64,000 nt of DNA, from NCBI RefSeq assembly GCF_000763945.1, contig NZ_JQFJ01000002.1, forward strand, positions 1,849,501 through 1,913,500. Direction: 5' to 3'. The notes under the pieces were generated by a model, which saw nothing but the letters and a program-made list of their open reading frames with translations, was not told the DNA's origin and did not search any database. Made by a program: the position numbers and the translations under genes. The number at the start of each line of letters is the position of its first letter. Within the stretch, counting starts at the first letter, position 1. Positions 1 through 8,802 of the stretch are shown in pieces. Origin of the DNA: Sphingopyxis sp. MWB1. Its GTDB lineage: Bacteria; Pseudomonadota; Alphaproteobacteria; Sphingomonadales; Sphingomonadaceae.

Positions 1-64
1 GGCCATGCTTGTCAACGGCCGCAGCCGCAGCGAGATCGAAAGGAGGGACATCGGATTTCTCCAT
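1..64 (-). CDS. Possible N-terminal fragment of a protein cut by the window edge
   Basis: On the minus strand an ATG at position 64 opens a frame that stays open to the left window edge (about 21 codons, beginning MEKSDVPPFDLAAAAAVDKH). The same frame is open back to position 196, directly after the TGA of the upstream ATPase gene, so a GTG at 181 is an alternative start. No strong ribosome binding site precedes either. The peptide reads like a natural N-terminus but is too short to assign a family, and an open frame of this length can arise by chance in GC-rich DNA. Confidence 0.33.
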   Translation of the reverse strand, partial: MEKSDVPPFDLAAAAAVDKHG

Positions 65-196
65 CGCCAGATTGCGGGCTGCCCCTGACAGCGGTGCGAC
101 GCGGTGGCTTGCCCCATGCGGCAAAGCGCGACGCAGCGACGGCCGATGCGCCGCCGCTGCGACAAAAGCTGACAGGGGCACGACGGAGATTCGGCG

Positions 197-1678
197 TCAG
201 TCGGCCTCGGTCGTCAATCCCAGTTCGGGGATACCGATGGAGCGGCGCCCGCCGAAATCGGCGCGGACGACAACCGCCCCCTGTTTTTCCATATATTCGA
301 CGAGTCGGCGTACCCGTCCCGGCGAGCGGGTGCCATAGGCGCGGCCCAGCGCATCGTCATCGGGGCATGGCGCGCCCTCGATCGCCGCCCGGGCGATGAG
401 GATGAAGGGCGCCAGCATATCATCCGGGAGGCGCGCGGCGGCGGCGAGCAAATCCGACCAGCGCGGATCGGCGGGATCGAAGACGCCGCCCTTGGCAAGG
501 GCAAAGCGGCGCCGGAACGCGGGAAGATCCAGCGGAACGCGGCCCAGTCGCTGCATCCGGCAGCGCACCGAGAAATCCTGATAGAGAAAGGATTCGGGGT
601 GAAAGGCGCAGTCGGGATCGGCGAGCATATCACGAAGCGCTGCCGCAATCACCGCTTCGGTTTCAGCGGCATCAGCCTCCGCCTGGGCTTCATCGACTTG
701 ATGCGCCGCTGCAGCTTCTCTTCCCTCTTCTCCGTCCTCCTGACGCGCGGCGATTTGTTCGATCAACGCTTCGGCGGCGACGGGCGGGGGTGCCGGTGCG
801 GGGCGCGGTGGCGGTTCGGCCGCATCCATTTCAGCAAAAAGCATCGCATGAAGATCTTCGGGTTCAGCCTGCGGGAGAGGAAGAAGATCATGCGTGCCGC
901 TGCGCGCGCTGGTCCGGGTCGCGCCGATGCGGATCGATACAGGGCGCCGCGCAATGGCCGGCCCCAGCCCCAGAAAGGAACCGCGTTCCAGATCGCGGAT
1001 CATTTCCGCCTGCCGCCGCTCCATGCCCAGCAAATCCGCCGCGCGCGCCATGTCGATATCGAGGAAGGTGCGCCCCATCAGGAAATTGCTCGCCTCTGCC
1101 GCGACATTTTTGGCGAGCTTGGCAAGCCGCTGCGTCGCGATTGCGCCAGCAAGGCCGCGCTTGCGCCCACGGCACATCAAATTGGTCATCGCCGACAGGC
1201 TGGCGCGGCGCACCGTGTCGCTGACATCGCCCGAGGCGCTGGGAGCGAACATCTGCGCCTCGTCGACGACCACCAGCGCGGGATACCAATGTGCGCGGGG
1301 GGCATCGAACAGGGCGTTCAGAAAGGCCGCTGCGCAGGTCATTTGTGCCTCGACCTCCAGCGTGTCGAGCGTCAGGATGACCGAGACGCGATGCTCGCGA
1401 ACCCGTGCAGCGACGGTCGCAATCTCACGCTCATTATAATCCCCGCCGTTGACGACGACATGGTCATAGGCATCGGCGAGGGTGACAAAATCGCCTTCGG
1501 GATCGATCACCAATTGCTGGACCAGCCCCGCGCTTTCCTCGAGCATGCGGCGCAAAAGATGCGATTTTCCCGAACCCGAATTGCCCTGGACGAGCAGGCG
1601 GGTGGCCAGCAGTTCCTGCATATCCATGCGCACGGGCTGTCCCGCCGCGTCGCTTCCGATTTCAATGCTGGTGCTCAC
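197..1678 (-). CDS. HerA/DUF87-like ATP-binding protein
   Basis: A 493-residue P-loop ATPase. The Walker A motif GNSGSGKSH lies at about residues 32-40 and Walker B LVVVDEAQ at about 135-142, with the segment MCRGRKRGL and an arginine-rich region between, as in the HerA/FtsK-like DUF87 family of DNA-pumping ATPases. Residues about 290-345 are a Pro/Ala/Glu-rich linker, and the C-terminal 150 residues are a separate alpha-helical domain. I chose the GTG at 1678 because a G-rich stretch (GGGCAGGGGG) precedes it; an open frame extends 12 codons further upstream without such a site. The usual HerA partner NurA is not visible nearby. The physiological role is unknown; the ATPase assignment is firm, the DNA-translocase role inferred. 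Confidence 0.85.
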   Translation of the reverse strand: MSTSIEIGSDAAGQPVRMDMQELLATRLLVQGNSGSGKSHLLRRMLEESAGLVQQLVIDPEGDFVTLADAYDHVVVNGGDYNEREIATVAARVREHRVSVILTLDTLEVEAQMTCAAAFLNALFDAPRAHWYPALVVVDEAQMFAPSASGDVSDTVRRASLSAMTNLMCRGRKRGLAGAIATQRLAKLAKNVAAEASNFLMGRTFLDIDMARAADLLGMERRQAEMIRDLERGSFLGLGPAIARRPVSIRIGATRTSARSGTHDLLPLPQAEPEDLHAMLFAEMDAAEPPPRPAPAPPPVAAEALIEQIAARQEDGEEGREAAAAHQVDEAQAEADAAETEAVIAAALRDMLADPDCAFHPESFLYQDFSVRCRMQRLGRVPLDLPAFRRRFALAKGGVFDPADPRWSDLLAAAARLPDDMLAPFILIARAAIEGAPCPDDDALGRAYGTRSPGRVRRLVEYMEKQGAVVVRADFGGRRSIGIPELGLTTEAD

Positions 1679-1743
1679 CCCCCTGCCCCTATCGTCGCAC
1701 CCTGCCATTGACAACCAGCACCGCTCGCTGTCGGATGACAGGG

Positions 1744-2004
1744 ATGAACTTCGACGATCAACTGCACCGCTATTTCGGCACCAGCGATCTTGACGCGCTG
1801 CATCCCGACGCTCTGGCAGCCGGGGTGGAGCATATGCGTGTCGACCTGGGGCTCGAGCAATCGCGCGAGCGGCGCTTTGCGCTGTGGGCGCTGCTCTATA
1901 CGCTGGGCGAAGCGCCCGACCTTGACGCTGTGTTCAAGGACCCAGCGGAGCGCGATGTGGCGCGCGACCTGATGGACATGCTCGACCAGCAAATGCCGGA
2001 TTGA
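1744..2004 (+). CDS. Small conserved hypothetical protein, 86 residues
   Basis: An acidic, helix-rich protein (MNFDDQLHRYFGTSDLDALH...) with no signal peptide, membrane segment or recognised catalytic motif. It has the feel of a protein conserved among sphingomonads, but I cannot name a domain. It lies divergent from the ATPase gene (66 bases apart) and its TGA abuts the stop of the Lrp-type regulator on the other strand. A second ATG nine bases upstream (1735) is an alternative start. Its codon composition matches its neighbours, which supports it being real. Confidence 0.65.
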   Translation: MNFDDQLHRYFGTSDLDALHPDALAAGVEHMRVDLGLEQSRERRFALWALLYTLGEAPDLDAVFKDPAERDVARDLMDMLDQQMPD

Positions 2005-2475
2005 TCAGCGCGCCGATTCGCGCACCGTTTCCATCGCCACAAAGGTCGATGTGCTGGCGACGAAGGGCAGGGTCGAAATTTTTTCGCCCATGATGATCCG
2101 GTATCGGCGAATGTCGGCGGTGCGGACCTTGAGCAGATAGTCAAAGCCGCTCGCGATCATGTGGCATTCCTCGACCTCGGGAATGGTGCGCACCGCCTTG
2201 TTGAATTCCGCCAGCGCGGCTTCGCGGGTGTCGGACAATTTCACCTCGACAAAGGCGACATGATCGAGGCCCAGCTTGACCGGATCGACGATCGCGCGGA
2301 AACCGACGATCAGCCCCGACTGGACGAGCCGCTTAACCCGTTGCTGACAGGGGGTTTTCGACAAGCCCACGCGCTGCGCGAGGTCGGTGAAAGTGACCCG
2401 CCCGTCCTTTCGCAGAATCGCAAGGATTTTGCGGTCAAAGTCATCCAGTTCGACTGTTTCACCCCTGTTCACCAT
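2005..2475 (-). CDS. Lrp/AsnC-family regulator, probable PutR
   Basis: A 156-residue protein with an N-terminal winged helix-turn-helix (LDDFDRKILAILRKDGRVTF onward, about residues 9-60; recognition region GLSKTPCQQRVKRL) and a C-terminal RAM/AsnC ligand-binding domain (about 75-145), the standard Lrp layout and length. It is transcribed divergently from putA with a 124-base gap. Lrp-type regulators next to alphaproteobacterial putA normally activate it in response to proline, so PutR is the likely role. This fits the absence of the DNA-binding domain that self-regulating PutA proteins carry. The family is certain; the target is inferred from position. Confidence 0.88.
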   Translation of the reverse strand: MVNRGETVELDDFDRKILAILRKDGRVTFTDLAQRVGLSKTPCQQRVKRLVQSGLIVGFRAIVDPVKLGLDHVAFVEVKLSDTREAALAEFNKAVRTIPEVEECHMIASGFDYLLKVRTADIRRYRIIMGEKISTLPFVASTSTFVAMETVRESAR

Positions 2476-2599
2476 GCCAGCCGCCTAGCAGGGGCCTGAA
2501 ATTTGGTCAAAACAACTGTTGGATGCTAGAAATAAAGTCGGACCGCCCGATGATCATCGGTTAGACATCAAGCCCTCATTTCATCGAAAGGCGCCTGCC
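2476..2599. promoter_or_regulatory. Divergent control region between the Lrp-type regulator and putA
   Basis: This 124-base gap is noticeably richer in A/T than its surroundings around 2500-2540. It contains the 9-base dyad CAACTGTTG at 2513-2521 inside the run from 2501 to 2535, and a weak promoter-like pair TTGGTC (2503-2508) and TAGAAA (2527-2532) reading toward putA. An Lrp-type protein would be expected to bind here. The exact operators cannot be fixed by eye. Confidence 0.4.
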
Positions 2600-5500
2600 A
2601 TGACCGACACCGCCACCGACCGGGCCGCCCTGCGCGCGCTGGCCCGCCGTTCCGAAACCGCCATCATTGCCGATCTGCGCAAGGAACTTGCCCATTCGCC
2701 AGCAAGCGTTGAAGCGGTCACGGCGCGCGGCCTTGAAATCATCCGGCGCGCGAAGGATGAAGGCGAACGCGAAACGCTGGTCGCCCAGTTGATGAACCGA
2801 TATCGCCTGTCGACCGAGGAAGGCGTGGTGCTGATGTGCCTGGCCGAAGCCCTGCTGCGGGTGCCCGATAATGCCACCGCCAATGCACTGATCCGCGACA
2901 AGATTGCCGGACGCCACTGGAGCGAAGGCGATGATGGCGACAGCCCGCTGATCGTCGCCCTGTCGGCGCGCGGCCTGTCGCTGGGGTCGGCGACCTTGAT
3001 GCTGAGCGAAATGGGCAGCAAGTCGAGCCCGCTCAGCCTGCTGAAATCGATGATCCGCCGGTCGGGCGAACCCGTTATCCGGCAGGCCGCGCTCGCGGCG
3101 ATGAAGCTCCTCGGCCAGCAATTTGTCATGGGCGAAACGATCGACGCGGCGGTCAAGCGCGCCGACAAGGAGAAGAATGAGCTCGCCAGTTTCGACATGC
3201 TGGGCGAAGCCGCGCGCACGGCAGGGGACGCCAAACGCTATTATGACGCTTATGCCGCTGCCATCACTCGCATCGGCGCCAACGCGAAGCCGGGCGACCC
3301 ACATGCCAATCATGGCATTTCGATCAAATTGTCGGCGCTGCATCCACGCTATGAATATCTGCAGGGCGCGCGCATTCGCGACGAATTGGTCCCTGATGTG
3401 ATTCAGCTCGCCCAGGCGGCGCGCGCAGTGAATATCCCGCTGATGATCGATGCCGAGGAAAGCGACCGGCTGGAGCCGCATATGGATGTGTATGCTGCGC
3501 TGATCGACGCGGGCATTGCCGATGGCTGGACCGGTCTGGGCATCGTTGTTCAAGCTTATCAGAAGCGCGCGCCCGAGGTGATCCGCTGGGTGGCCGCCCA
3601 GGCGCGTGCGCGCGGCGTGACCCTGTCGATGCGGCTGGTCAAGGGCGCCTATTGGGACACCGAGATCAAGCGGGCGCAAACATTGGGGATCGACGATTTT
3701 CCGGTCTTTACGGCCAAGAATCACACGGACCTCAACTATCTTTATTGCGCGCAGATATTGCGCGATTGTCAGGATTGCATCTTCCCGGCCTTTGCCAGCC
3801 ATAATGCCATGACGCTCGCCTTCATTGCCGAGCTGTTCGAAGGTGCCGATTATGAGCTGCAACGGCTGCATGGCATGGGCGAGGGCGCGCATGACGCCAT
3901 CCTCGCCCTTTCCCCGCCGCCGCGCCCGGTGCGCGTTTATGCGCCAGTCGGCACCCACCGCGACCTGCTGGCCTATCTCGTCCGCCGCTTGCTCGAGAAT
4001 GGTGCCAACTCCAGCTTTGTGCATCAGTTCTCTGACCCGGATGTGACCGCCGAGGAATTGGCGGTCGACCCGCGCAGCATTCCCAGCCACCCATCCCGAA
4101 TTCCAACCGGCGCGGCGCTTTACGACCCCGTCCGTCGCAATTCGCGTGGCTATGATCTGGGTGAACCCGGCGTGCCCGAAGCCTTGATGCAGGCGATTGA
4201 TGCCGCGCAGGTCGAAGGGCGGGTTGCGGCCCCCCTTGTCGGAGGCGCGACATTGGCCGGCAAAAAGGAAGCCGTTCGCAACCCCGCCACCGCTGCGGTC
4301 GTCGGACATGTCATCGAGGCGGATAGCACGGCCGTCGAAGCCGCCATAGCCGCGGCCCGTGCCGCGCAGGATGACTGGAGCCTTGCCGGGGGTGCCTTTC
4401 GCGCCGAGAGGCTCGAACGCGCCGCCGATCTGATCGAAGAGCGCGACGCGCTTTTCCTGGGGCTTGCCATGCGCGAAGCGGGCAAGACGCTGGTCGATGC
4501 CGTGGCCGAGGTGCGCGAAGCGGTCGATTTCCTGCGCTATTATGCGGCGCAGGCACGCGCCGAATTCACCGCGCCCATCAGCCTTCCAGGGCCGACGGGC
4601 GAGCGCAACGAACTGATCTTGGAAGGAAAAGGCATTTTCGCCTGCATTAGCCCGTGGAATTTCCCGCTCGCTATCTTCCTGGGACAGGTGACCGCGGCGC
4701 TGGCGGCAGGCAATGCCGTGCTGGCCAAGCCCGCCGAACAAACGCCGCTGATCGCGCATGCCGCGGTCGAAATATTGCTCGAAGCCGGCATTCCGGGAGA
4801 AGTACTCCATTATCTGCCCGGACGCGGCGAGACGGTCGGCGCAGCCCTGACTGGCCATGATGCGATTATCGGCGTTGCCTTTACCGGCTCGACCGAAGTG
4901 GCGCGCGCCATCAACCGCGGCCTTGCCAATCGCGACGGCCCGATCGCCACGCTGATCGCCGAAACCGGCGGCGCCAATGCGATGATCGTCGATTCGACGG
5001 CGCTGCCCGAGCAGGTGGCGCGCGATGCCGTCGCCTCCGCTTTCCAATCGGCGGGGCAGCGCTGCTCGGCGCTGCGCCTGCTGTGTGTGCAGGAAGATGT
5101 CGCCGATACGATGATCGAAATAGTTGCAGGTGCCATGGCCGAAATGAATGTCGGCGATCCGGCATATCTGGCGACCGATGTGGGACCGATCATCGACGAG
5201 GAAGCGCGCGCCAATATTGCCGCCTATATCGAGGAAGCGCGCGCGGCAGGCCGCCTGATTGCCGAAGCAAAGCGGACACAGCTCCCGGGCGGCGGCACAT
5301 TTGTTGCTCCCGCGATTATCCGACTGGATCATGTTACCGACTTGAAGCGGGAAATCTTTGGTCCCGTGCTTCACGTCGCGACGTGGAAGGGCGGCGAACT
5401 CGACGCGCTGATCGATGCGATCAACATGTCAGGCTATGGGCTGACACTGGGCGTCCATACCCGCATCGACGATGTCGCAGCCCATGTCGCGGCGCGCGCG

Positions 5501-5695
5501 CAGGTGGGCAATGTCTATGTCAACCGCAACCAGATTGGCGCCATCGTCGGATCGCAGCCTTTCGGAGGACGCGGGCTGTCGGGGACCGGTCCCAAGGCGG
5601 GAGGCCCGCATTATCTGCACCGCTTTGCCGAAGAAAAGACGATCAGTACCGACATCACCGCCGCCGGCGGCAATGCCGCGCTGATGGCGGGTTAA
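2600..5695 (+). CDS. putA: Bifunctional proline dehydrogenase / L-glutamate gamma-semialdehyde dehydrogenase PutA
   Basis: A 1031-residue enzyme that oxidises proline to glutamate in two steps, feeding electrons to the quinone pool through FAD and then NAD+. The PRODH barrel (about residues 130-470) shows the conserved MRLVKGAYWDTEIKRAQ segment. The aldehyde dehydrogenase half (about 530-1010) has the general base Glu788 in LIAETGGAN and the catalytic Cys822 in SAGQRCSALR. The protein lacks the N-terminal ribbon-helix-helix of trifunctional PutA and the long C-terminal extension of 1300-residue forms, so regulation must be external, consistent with the divergent Lrp gene. The ATG at 2600 is chosen because the protein then begins at the usual family start; an in-frame open region upstream lacks similarity. 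Confidence 0.96.
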   Translation: MTDTATDRAALRALARRSETAIIADLRKELAHSPASVEAVTARGLEIIRRAKDEGERETLVAQLMNRYRLSTEEGVVLMCLAEALLRVPDNATANALIRDKIAGRHWSEGDDGDSPLIVALSARGLSLGSATLMLSEMGSKSSPLSLLKSMIRRSGEPVIRQAALAAMKLLGQQFVMGETIDAAVKRADKEKNELASFDMLGEAARTAGDAKRYYDAYAAAITRIGANAKPGDPHANHGISIKLSALHPRYEYLQGARIRDELVPDVIQLAQAARAVNIPLMIDAEESDRLEPHMDVYAALIDAGIADGWTGLGIVVQAYQKRAPEVIRWVAAQARARGVTLSMRLVKGAYWDTEIKRAQTLGIDDFPVFTAKNHTDLNYLYCAQILRDCQDCIFPAFASHNAMTLAFIAELFEGADYELQRLHGMGEGAHDAILALSPPPRPVRVYAPVGTHRDLLAYLVRRLLENGANSSFVHQFSDPDVTAEELAVDPRSIPSHPSRIPTGAALYDPVRRNSRGYDLGEPGVPEALMQAIDAAQVEGRVAAPLVGGATLAGKKEAVRNPATAAVVGHVIEADSTAVEAAIAAARAAQDDWSLAGGAFRAERLERAADLIEERDALFLGLAMREAGKTLVDAVAEVREAVDFLRYYAAQARAEFTAPISLPGPTGERNELILEGKGIFACISPWNFPLAIFLGQVTAALAAGNAVLAKPAEQTPLIAHAAVEILLEAGIPGEVLHYLPGRGETVGAALTGHDAIIGVAFTGSTEVARAINRGLANRDGPIATLIAETGGANAMIVDSTALPEQVARDAVASAFQSAGQRCSALRLLCVQEDVADTMIEIVAGAMAEMNVGDPAYLATDVGPIIDEEARANIAAYIEEARAAGRLIAEAKRTQLPGGGTFVAPAIIRLDHVTDLKREIFGPVLHVATWKGGELDALIDAINMSGYGLTLGVHTRIDDVAAHVAARAQVGNVYVNRNQIGAIVGSQPFGGRGLSGTGPKAGGPHYLHRFAEEKTISTDITAAGGNAALMAG

Positions 5696-5935
5696 AGCGC
5701 AAAAGATCTGCAGAAGCGGGAGACCACGAGGCCCGATACAGAGTGGACGGCTGTCCCGGGCGAATACGTCCGAACACGTCTCGCGGCAGAAATGCCACGG
5801 CGACCCTTATCTATTGCCCCCCGCAGCTGCCTTTTTATAGACAGGTCAGATCATCTCGCCAATGCAGTTTCTGCACCGCAATGGCCCCGAGGCCGACCTC
5901 GCAGTACCACGCGATTTTGGGTCAGTTTGCAAATA
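5696..5935. other. Intergenic region between convergent putA and rsh
   Basis: About 240 bases between the 3' ends of putA (+) and the Rsh gene (-). No convincing coding frame, no clear rho-independent terminator with a T-run, and no recognisable structured RNA. It contains a short C-run and a TTTTTATAGA stretch near 5832. It is long for a convergent gap in this compact region. Confidence 0.4.
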
Positions 5936-8029
5936 TTACAGACGTTCTGCCTGCACCACCATGTCCGAAGCGCGCAAGGCGGAGAGGATGCGCATGACGT
6001 GCTGAACGTCGCGCACCTCGACGACGATATCATAGGTGTGAAAACCACCCTCGCGATTCGATAGGCGCAAATTGGTGATGTTCGCCATATTGGCAGCCAA
6101 TATGCCCGACATTTCGGCAAGCGCGCCGGGCTCATCACGGATCACCACGCACAGGGCGGCGCTGCCTCCTTCGCTATTCTCCTGCCAGCGCAGGTCGATC
6201 CAGTCGGCATCGACGCCATCGGCCAGGCTGGGACAGTCGATGACATGCACCTCTATCCCTTCGCCTTCGCGCGACAGGCCGACAATCCGATCGCCCGGAA
6301 CTGGATGGCAGCAATCGGCGAGCTTGTAAGCGACGCCGGGGGTCAGTCCCTCGATCGACACGGCCGCCCCCTGGCGCAACTTGCCGGGTTTCAGCTTCAT
6401 GTCGGCCGTGATGCCCGGCACCAGCGCTTCGAGCACCGCATCGTCGGAAAGGCGGCGTTTGGCGATGGCGACATAAAGGGCGGTATCGTCTTCCAATTTC
6501 AGCCGTTCGCGCGCGGCGGCCCGGGCCTTGTCGCCGATCTTGTTCGGCAGCCGGGTGATAATCTCGTCATACATTTTGCGGCCCAGCGCCGCGAGCTCGA
6601 TCTTTTCCTTTGAACGGACATGGCGGCGGATCGCCGCACGCGCCTTGCCGGTGACCGCAAAGCCCAGCCAGGCTGGCTGGGGCGTCTGTTTCTCCGACGA
6701 CAATATCTCGACCGTGTCGCCGTTGACGAGCTGGGTACGCAACGGGACAAGGCGCCCGTTGACCTTGGCTCCCACCGTGCGGTCGCCGAGCCCCGTATGC
6801 ACCGCATAAGCAAAATCAATCGGCGTCGCTCCCTTGGGAAGCTGAAACAGGCTGCCCTTGGGGGTGAAGGCAAAAATACGATCCTGATACATGGCGATGC
6901 GCGTATTTTCGAGCAGCTCTTCAGGATCGTGCGTCTGTTCCAATATTTCGAGCAGGTCGCGAATCCACCCCGCTTGACCGTCGGGGCCGCTGCCGCCTTG
7001 TTTATAGGCCCAATGGGCCGCGAAGCCGAATTCGGATTGCTGGTGCATTTCAACACTGCGGATCTGAATTTCGATCCGCATATTTTGCTGATGCATGATG
7101 GTTGTGTGGAGCGATTTATATCCGTTGCGTTTGGGGGTCGAAATATAATCCTTGAAGCGGCCGGGAACCATTTTCCAGCGTCGGTGGATCAGGCCCAGCG
7201 CGGTGTAGCAATCGGCATCGGTCGGCGTGACGATGCGAAAGGCGATGATGTCGGTGACCTGCTCGAAGCTGACGTGACGCTCCTGCATTTTCCGCCAGAT
7301 CGAATAGGGATGTTTTTCCCGCCCTGAAACCTCCGCCTTGATCCCCGCTTCCCCAAGCAGCTCTTCAAATTCGCGGGTGATAGCGCTTACCTTGTCCTTG
7401 CCGCCCGCGGTCAGCTTGGCAAGCCGCCCGGTAATCGTCGCATAGGCCTCCGGCTCCAACTCGCGGAAGGAGAGAAGCTGCATTTCGCGCATGAATTCAT
7501 ACATGCCGATCCGCTCTGCCAGCGGCGCATATATATCCATCGTCTCCTTGGCGATGCGGCGCCTCTTGTCGGGATTTTTGATGAAATGCAGCGTCCGCAT
7601 ATTGTGCAGTCGGTCAGCGAGCTTGACGAGCAGCACCCGGATGTCATCCGACATGGCGAGAAGAAATTTGCGCAGATTTTCCGCCGCGCGCTCATTTTCC
7701 GTCTGCGCCTCGATCTTCGACAGTTTCGTGACGCCATCGACCAGCCGCCCGACATCGCGCCCGAACAGGCGCTCAATCTCCTCGGGCGTCGTCAGCGTAT
7801 CTTCCAACGTGTCGTGAAGCAGAGCGGTCACGATGGTTTCGCTGTCGAGATGAAGGTCGGTCAAAATACCGGCAACCTCGACCGGGTGGCTGAAATAGGG
7901 ATCGCCCGATGCGCGTTTCTGGCTGCCATGTTTCTGGACGGTAAAGACATAGGCGCGGTTGAGCAGCGCCTCATCTACCTCGGGATCATAAGCGCGGACG
8001 CGCTCGACAAGTTCATATTGCCTCAACAT
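5936..8029 (-). CDS. spoT: Bifunctional (p)ppGpp synthase/hydrolase (Rsh, RelA/SpoT family)
   Basis: The stringent-response enzyme, 697 residues from the ATG at 8029 (MLRQYELVERV, the usual sphingomonad start; a TTG lies three codons upstream). The N-terminal HD hydrolase is intact: His48 in FSHPVEV, His72-Asp73 in LLHDTLEDT, and the KRASGDPYF segment. The synthase domain follows with RFKDYISTPKRNGYKSLHT. A TGS domain (FAFTPKGSLFQLPKGATPIDFAYAVH onward) lies near residue 385 and a C-terminal ACT domain at about 620-695. All motifs needed for both activities are present, as expected for the single long RSH of alphaproteobacteria. The gene is divergent from the HxlR regulator. Confidence 0.96.
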   Translation of the reverse strand: MLRQYELVERVRAYDPEVDEALLNRAYVFTVQKHGSQKRASGDPYFSHPVEVAGILTDLHLDSETIVTALLHDTLEDTLTTPEEIERLFGRDVGRLVDGVTKLSKIEAQTENERAAENLRKFLLAMSDDIRVLLVKLADRLHNMRTLHFIKNPDKRRRIAKETMDIYAPLAERIGMYEFMREMQLLSFRELEPEAYATITGRLAKLTAGGKDKVSAITREFEELLGEAGIKAEVSGREKHPYSIWRKMQERHVSFEQVTDIIAFRIVTPTDADCYTALGLIHRRWKMVPGRFKDYISTPKRNGYKSLHTTIMHQQNMRIEIQIRSVEMHQQSEFGFAAHWAYKQGGSGPDGQAGWIRDLLEILEQTHDPEELLENTRIAMYQDRIFAFTPKGSLFQLPKGATPIDFAYAVHTGLGDRTVGAKVNGRLVPLRTQLVNGDTVEILSSEKQTPQPAWLGFAVTGKARAAIRRHVRSKEKIELAALGRKMYDEIITRLPNKIGDKARAAARERLKLEDDTALYVAIAKRRLSDDAVLEALVPGITADMKLKPGKLRQGAAVSIEGLTPGVAYKLADCCHPVPGDRIVGLSREGEGIEVHVIDCPSLADGVDADWIDLRWQENSEGGSAALCVVIRDEPGALAEMSGILAANMANITNLRLSNREGGFHTYDIVVEVRDVQHVMRILSALRASDMVVQAERL

Positions 8030-8184
8030 CACATCCAATGTCGCGTCTGCCCCGGTAAATGCAATGCGAAATTTATGTGCGCCGATCGGAAGAGGTCGGT
8101 AATTTTGATGAAAGTCGATGAAAGCATCATTCGCCTCACGCGCAGAAAACAGGGGCCCCCTCGAGCAAATGTCTGCATATGATG

Positions 8185-8214
8185 CGTTGCGCTATGCAAC
8201 GGACGGCCTATATT
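8185..8214 (+). promoter_or_regulatory. Candidate promoter and operator of the HxlR-type gene
   Basis: A perfect inverted repeat CGTTGC-GCTAT-GCAACG spans 8185-8201. Sixteen bases after the TTGCGC inside it (8187-8192) comes TATATT (8209-8214), a good -10 match, 40 bases ahead of the HxlR start codon. The dyad would overlap the -35 element, a normal place for an autoregulatory operator of a winged-helix dimer. Visible in sequence; function inferred. Confidence 0.4.
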
Positions 8215-8253
8215 CTTTGGCGCAAAAGGGGATTTTACGTTAGGGCAAGGCGG

Positions 8254-8772
8254 ATGAGCAAATTACGCGAAAAGCTGAACGATCTGGACGGTGAACAATG
8301 CGCCCTGCCTCTCGCGCTCGAGGCGATGGGAGAACGCTGGTCCTTCATGATATTGCGCGCCGCTTTTAACGGCGTCCACCATTTCGAGGAGTTTCAGCAG
8401 GAGCTGAATATTGCCCGAAATATTCTGTCGAACCGACTATCAAAGCTGGTCGAACATGGCATTATGGCGCGCGAGGTGATGGTCGAGGATCGGCGCAAGG
8501 TTCAATATCAGTTGACCGAAAAAGGCATAGCGCTGCTTCCAGTGATGATTGCGCTACGTCAATGGGGTGAAAAATGGGGCGCGGGCGTTCCTTCGACCCC
8601 CGTTCTGGTCGACAAGCGCGATGAGCAGCCCATTGGGCCGGTGACGATCACCGCGCATGACGGACGCCCGTTAAGCTATAAGGAGCTGGTGTGGAAGCAT
8701 CGCTCTGAATTGCAGCCTCTGGGGCAGGCGCGGGCGCGCAATGACGCGCTTTCCTCCGTCGCCGCCGAATGA
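8254..8772 (+). CDS. HxlR-family winged helix-turn-helix regulator
   Basis: A 172-residue transcription factor. The HxlR domain (about residues 12-110) shows the family signature: CALPLALEAMGERWSFMILR at the start, FEEFQQELNIARNILSNRL in the recognition region, and EDRRKVQYQLTEKGIALLPV in the wing. The C-terminal 60 residues are an extra segment that carries PVTITAHDGRPL, common in longer HxlR proteins of sphingomonads. The ATG at 8254 follows AGGGCAAGGCGG, a good ribosome binding site. HxlR regulators respond to electrophiles, oxidants or small ligands; no effector cysteine pair stands out apart from Cys17. The target is unknown; divergence from the stringent-response gene may be coincidental. 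Confidence 0.85.
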   Translation: MSKLREKLNDLDGEQCALPLALEAMGERWSFMILRAAFNGVHHFEEFQQELNIARNILSNRLSKLVEHGIMAREVMVEDRRKVQYQLTEKGIALLPVMIALRQWGEKWGAGVPSTPVLVDKRDEQPIGPVTITAHDGRPLSYKELVWKHRSELQPLGQARARNDALSSVAAE

Positions 8773-8802
8773 CAGATTTTTCCTTTCGCCGGTTCTACTG
8801 AC

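Noticed and set aside
2576..5374. 932-codon open frame antisense to putA
   Set aside because: Typical GC-rich shadow; putA on the other strand has full domain motifs and the antisense product has none.
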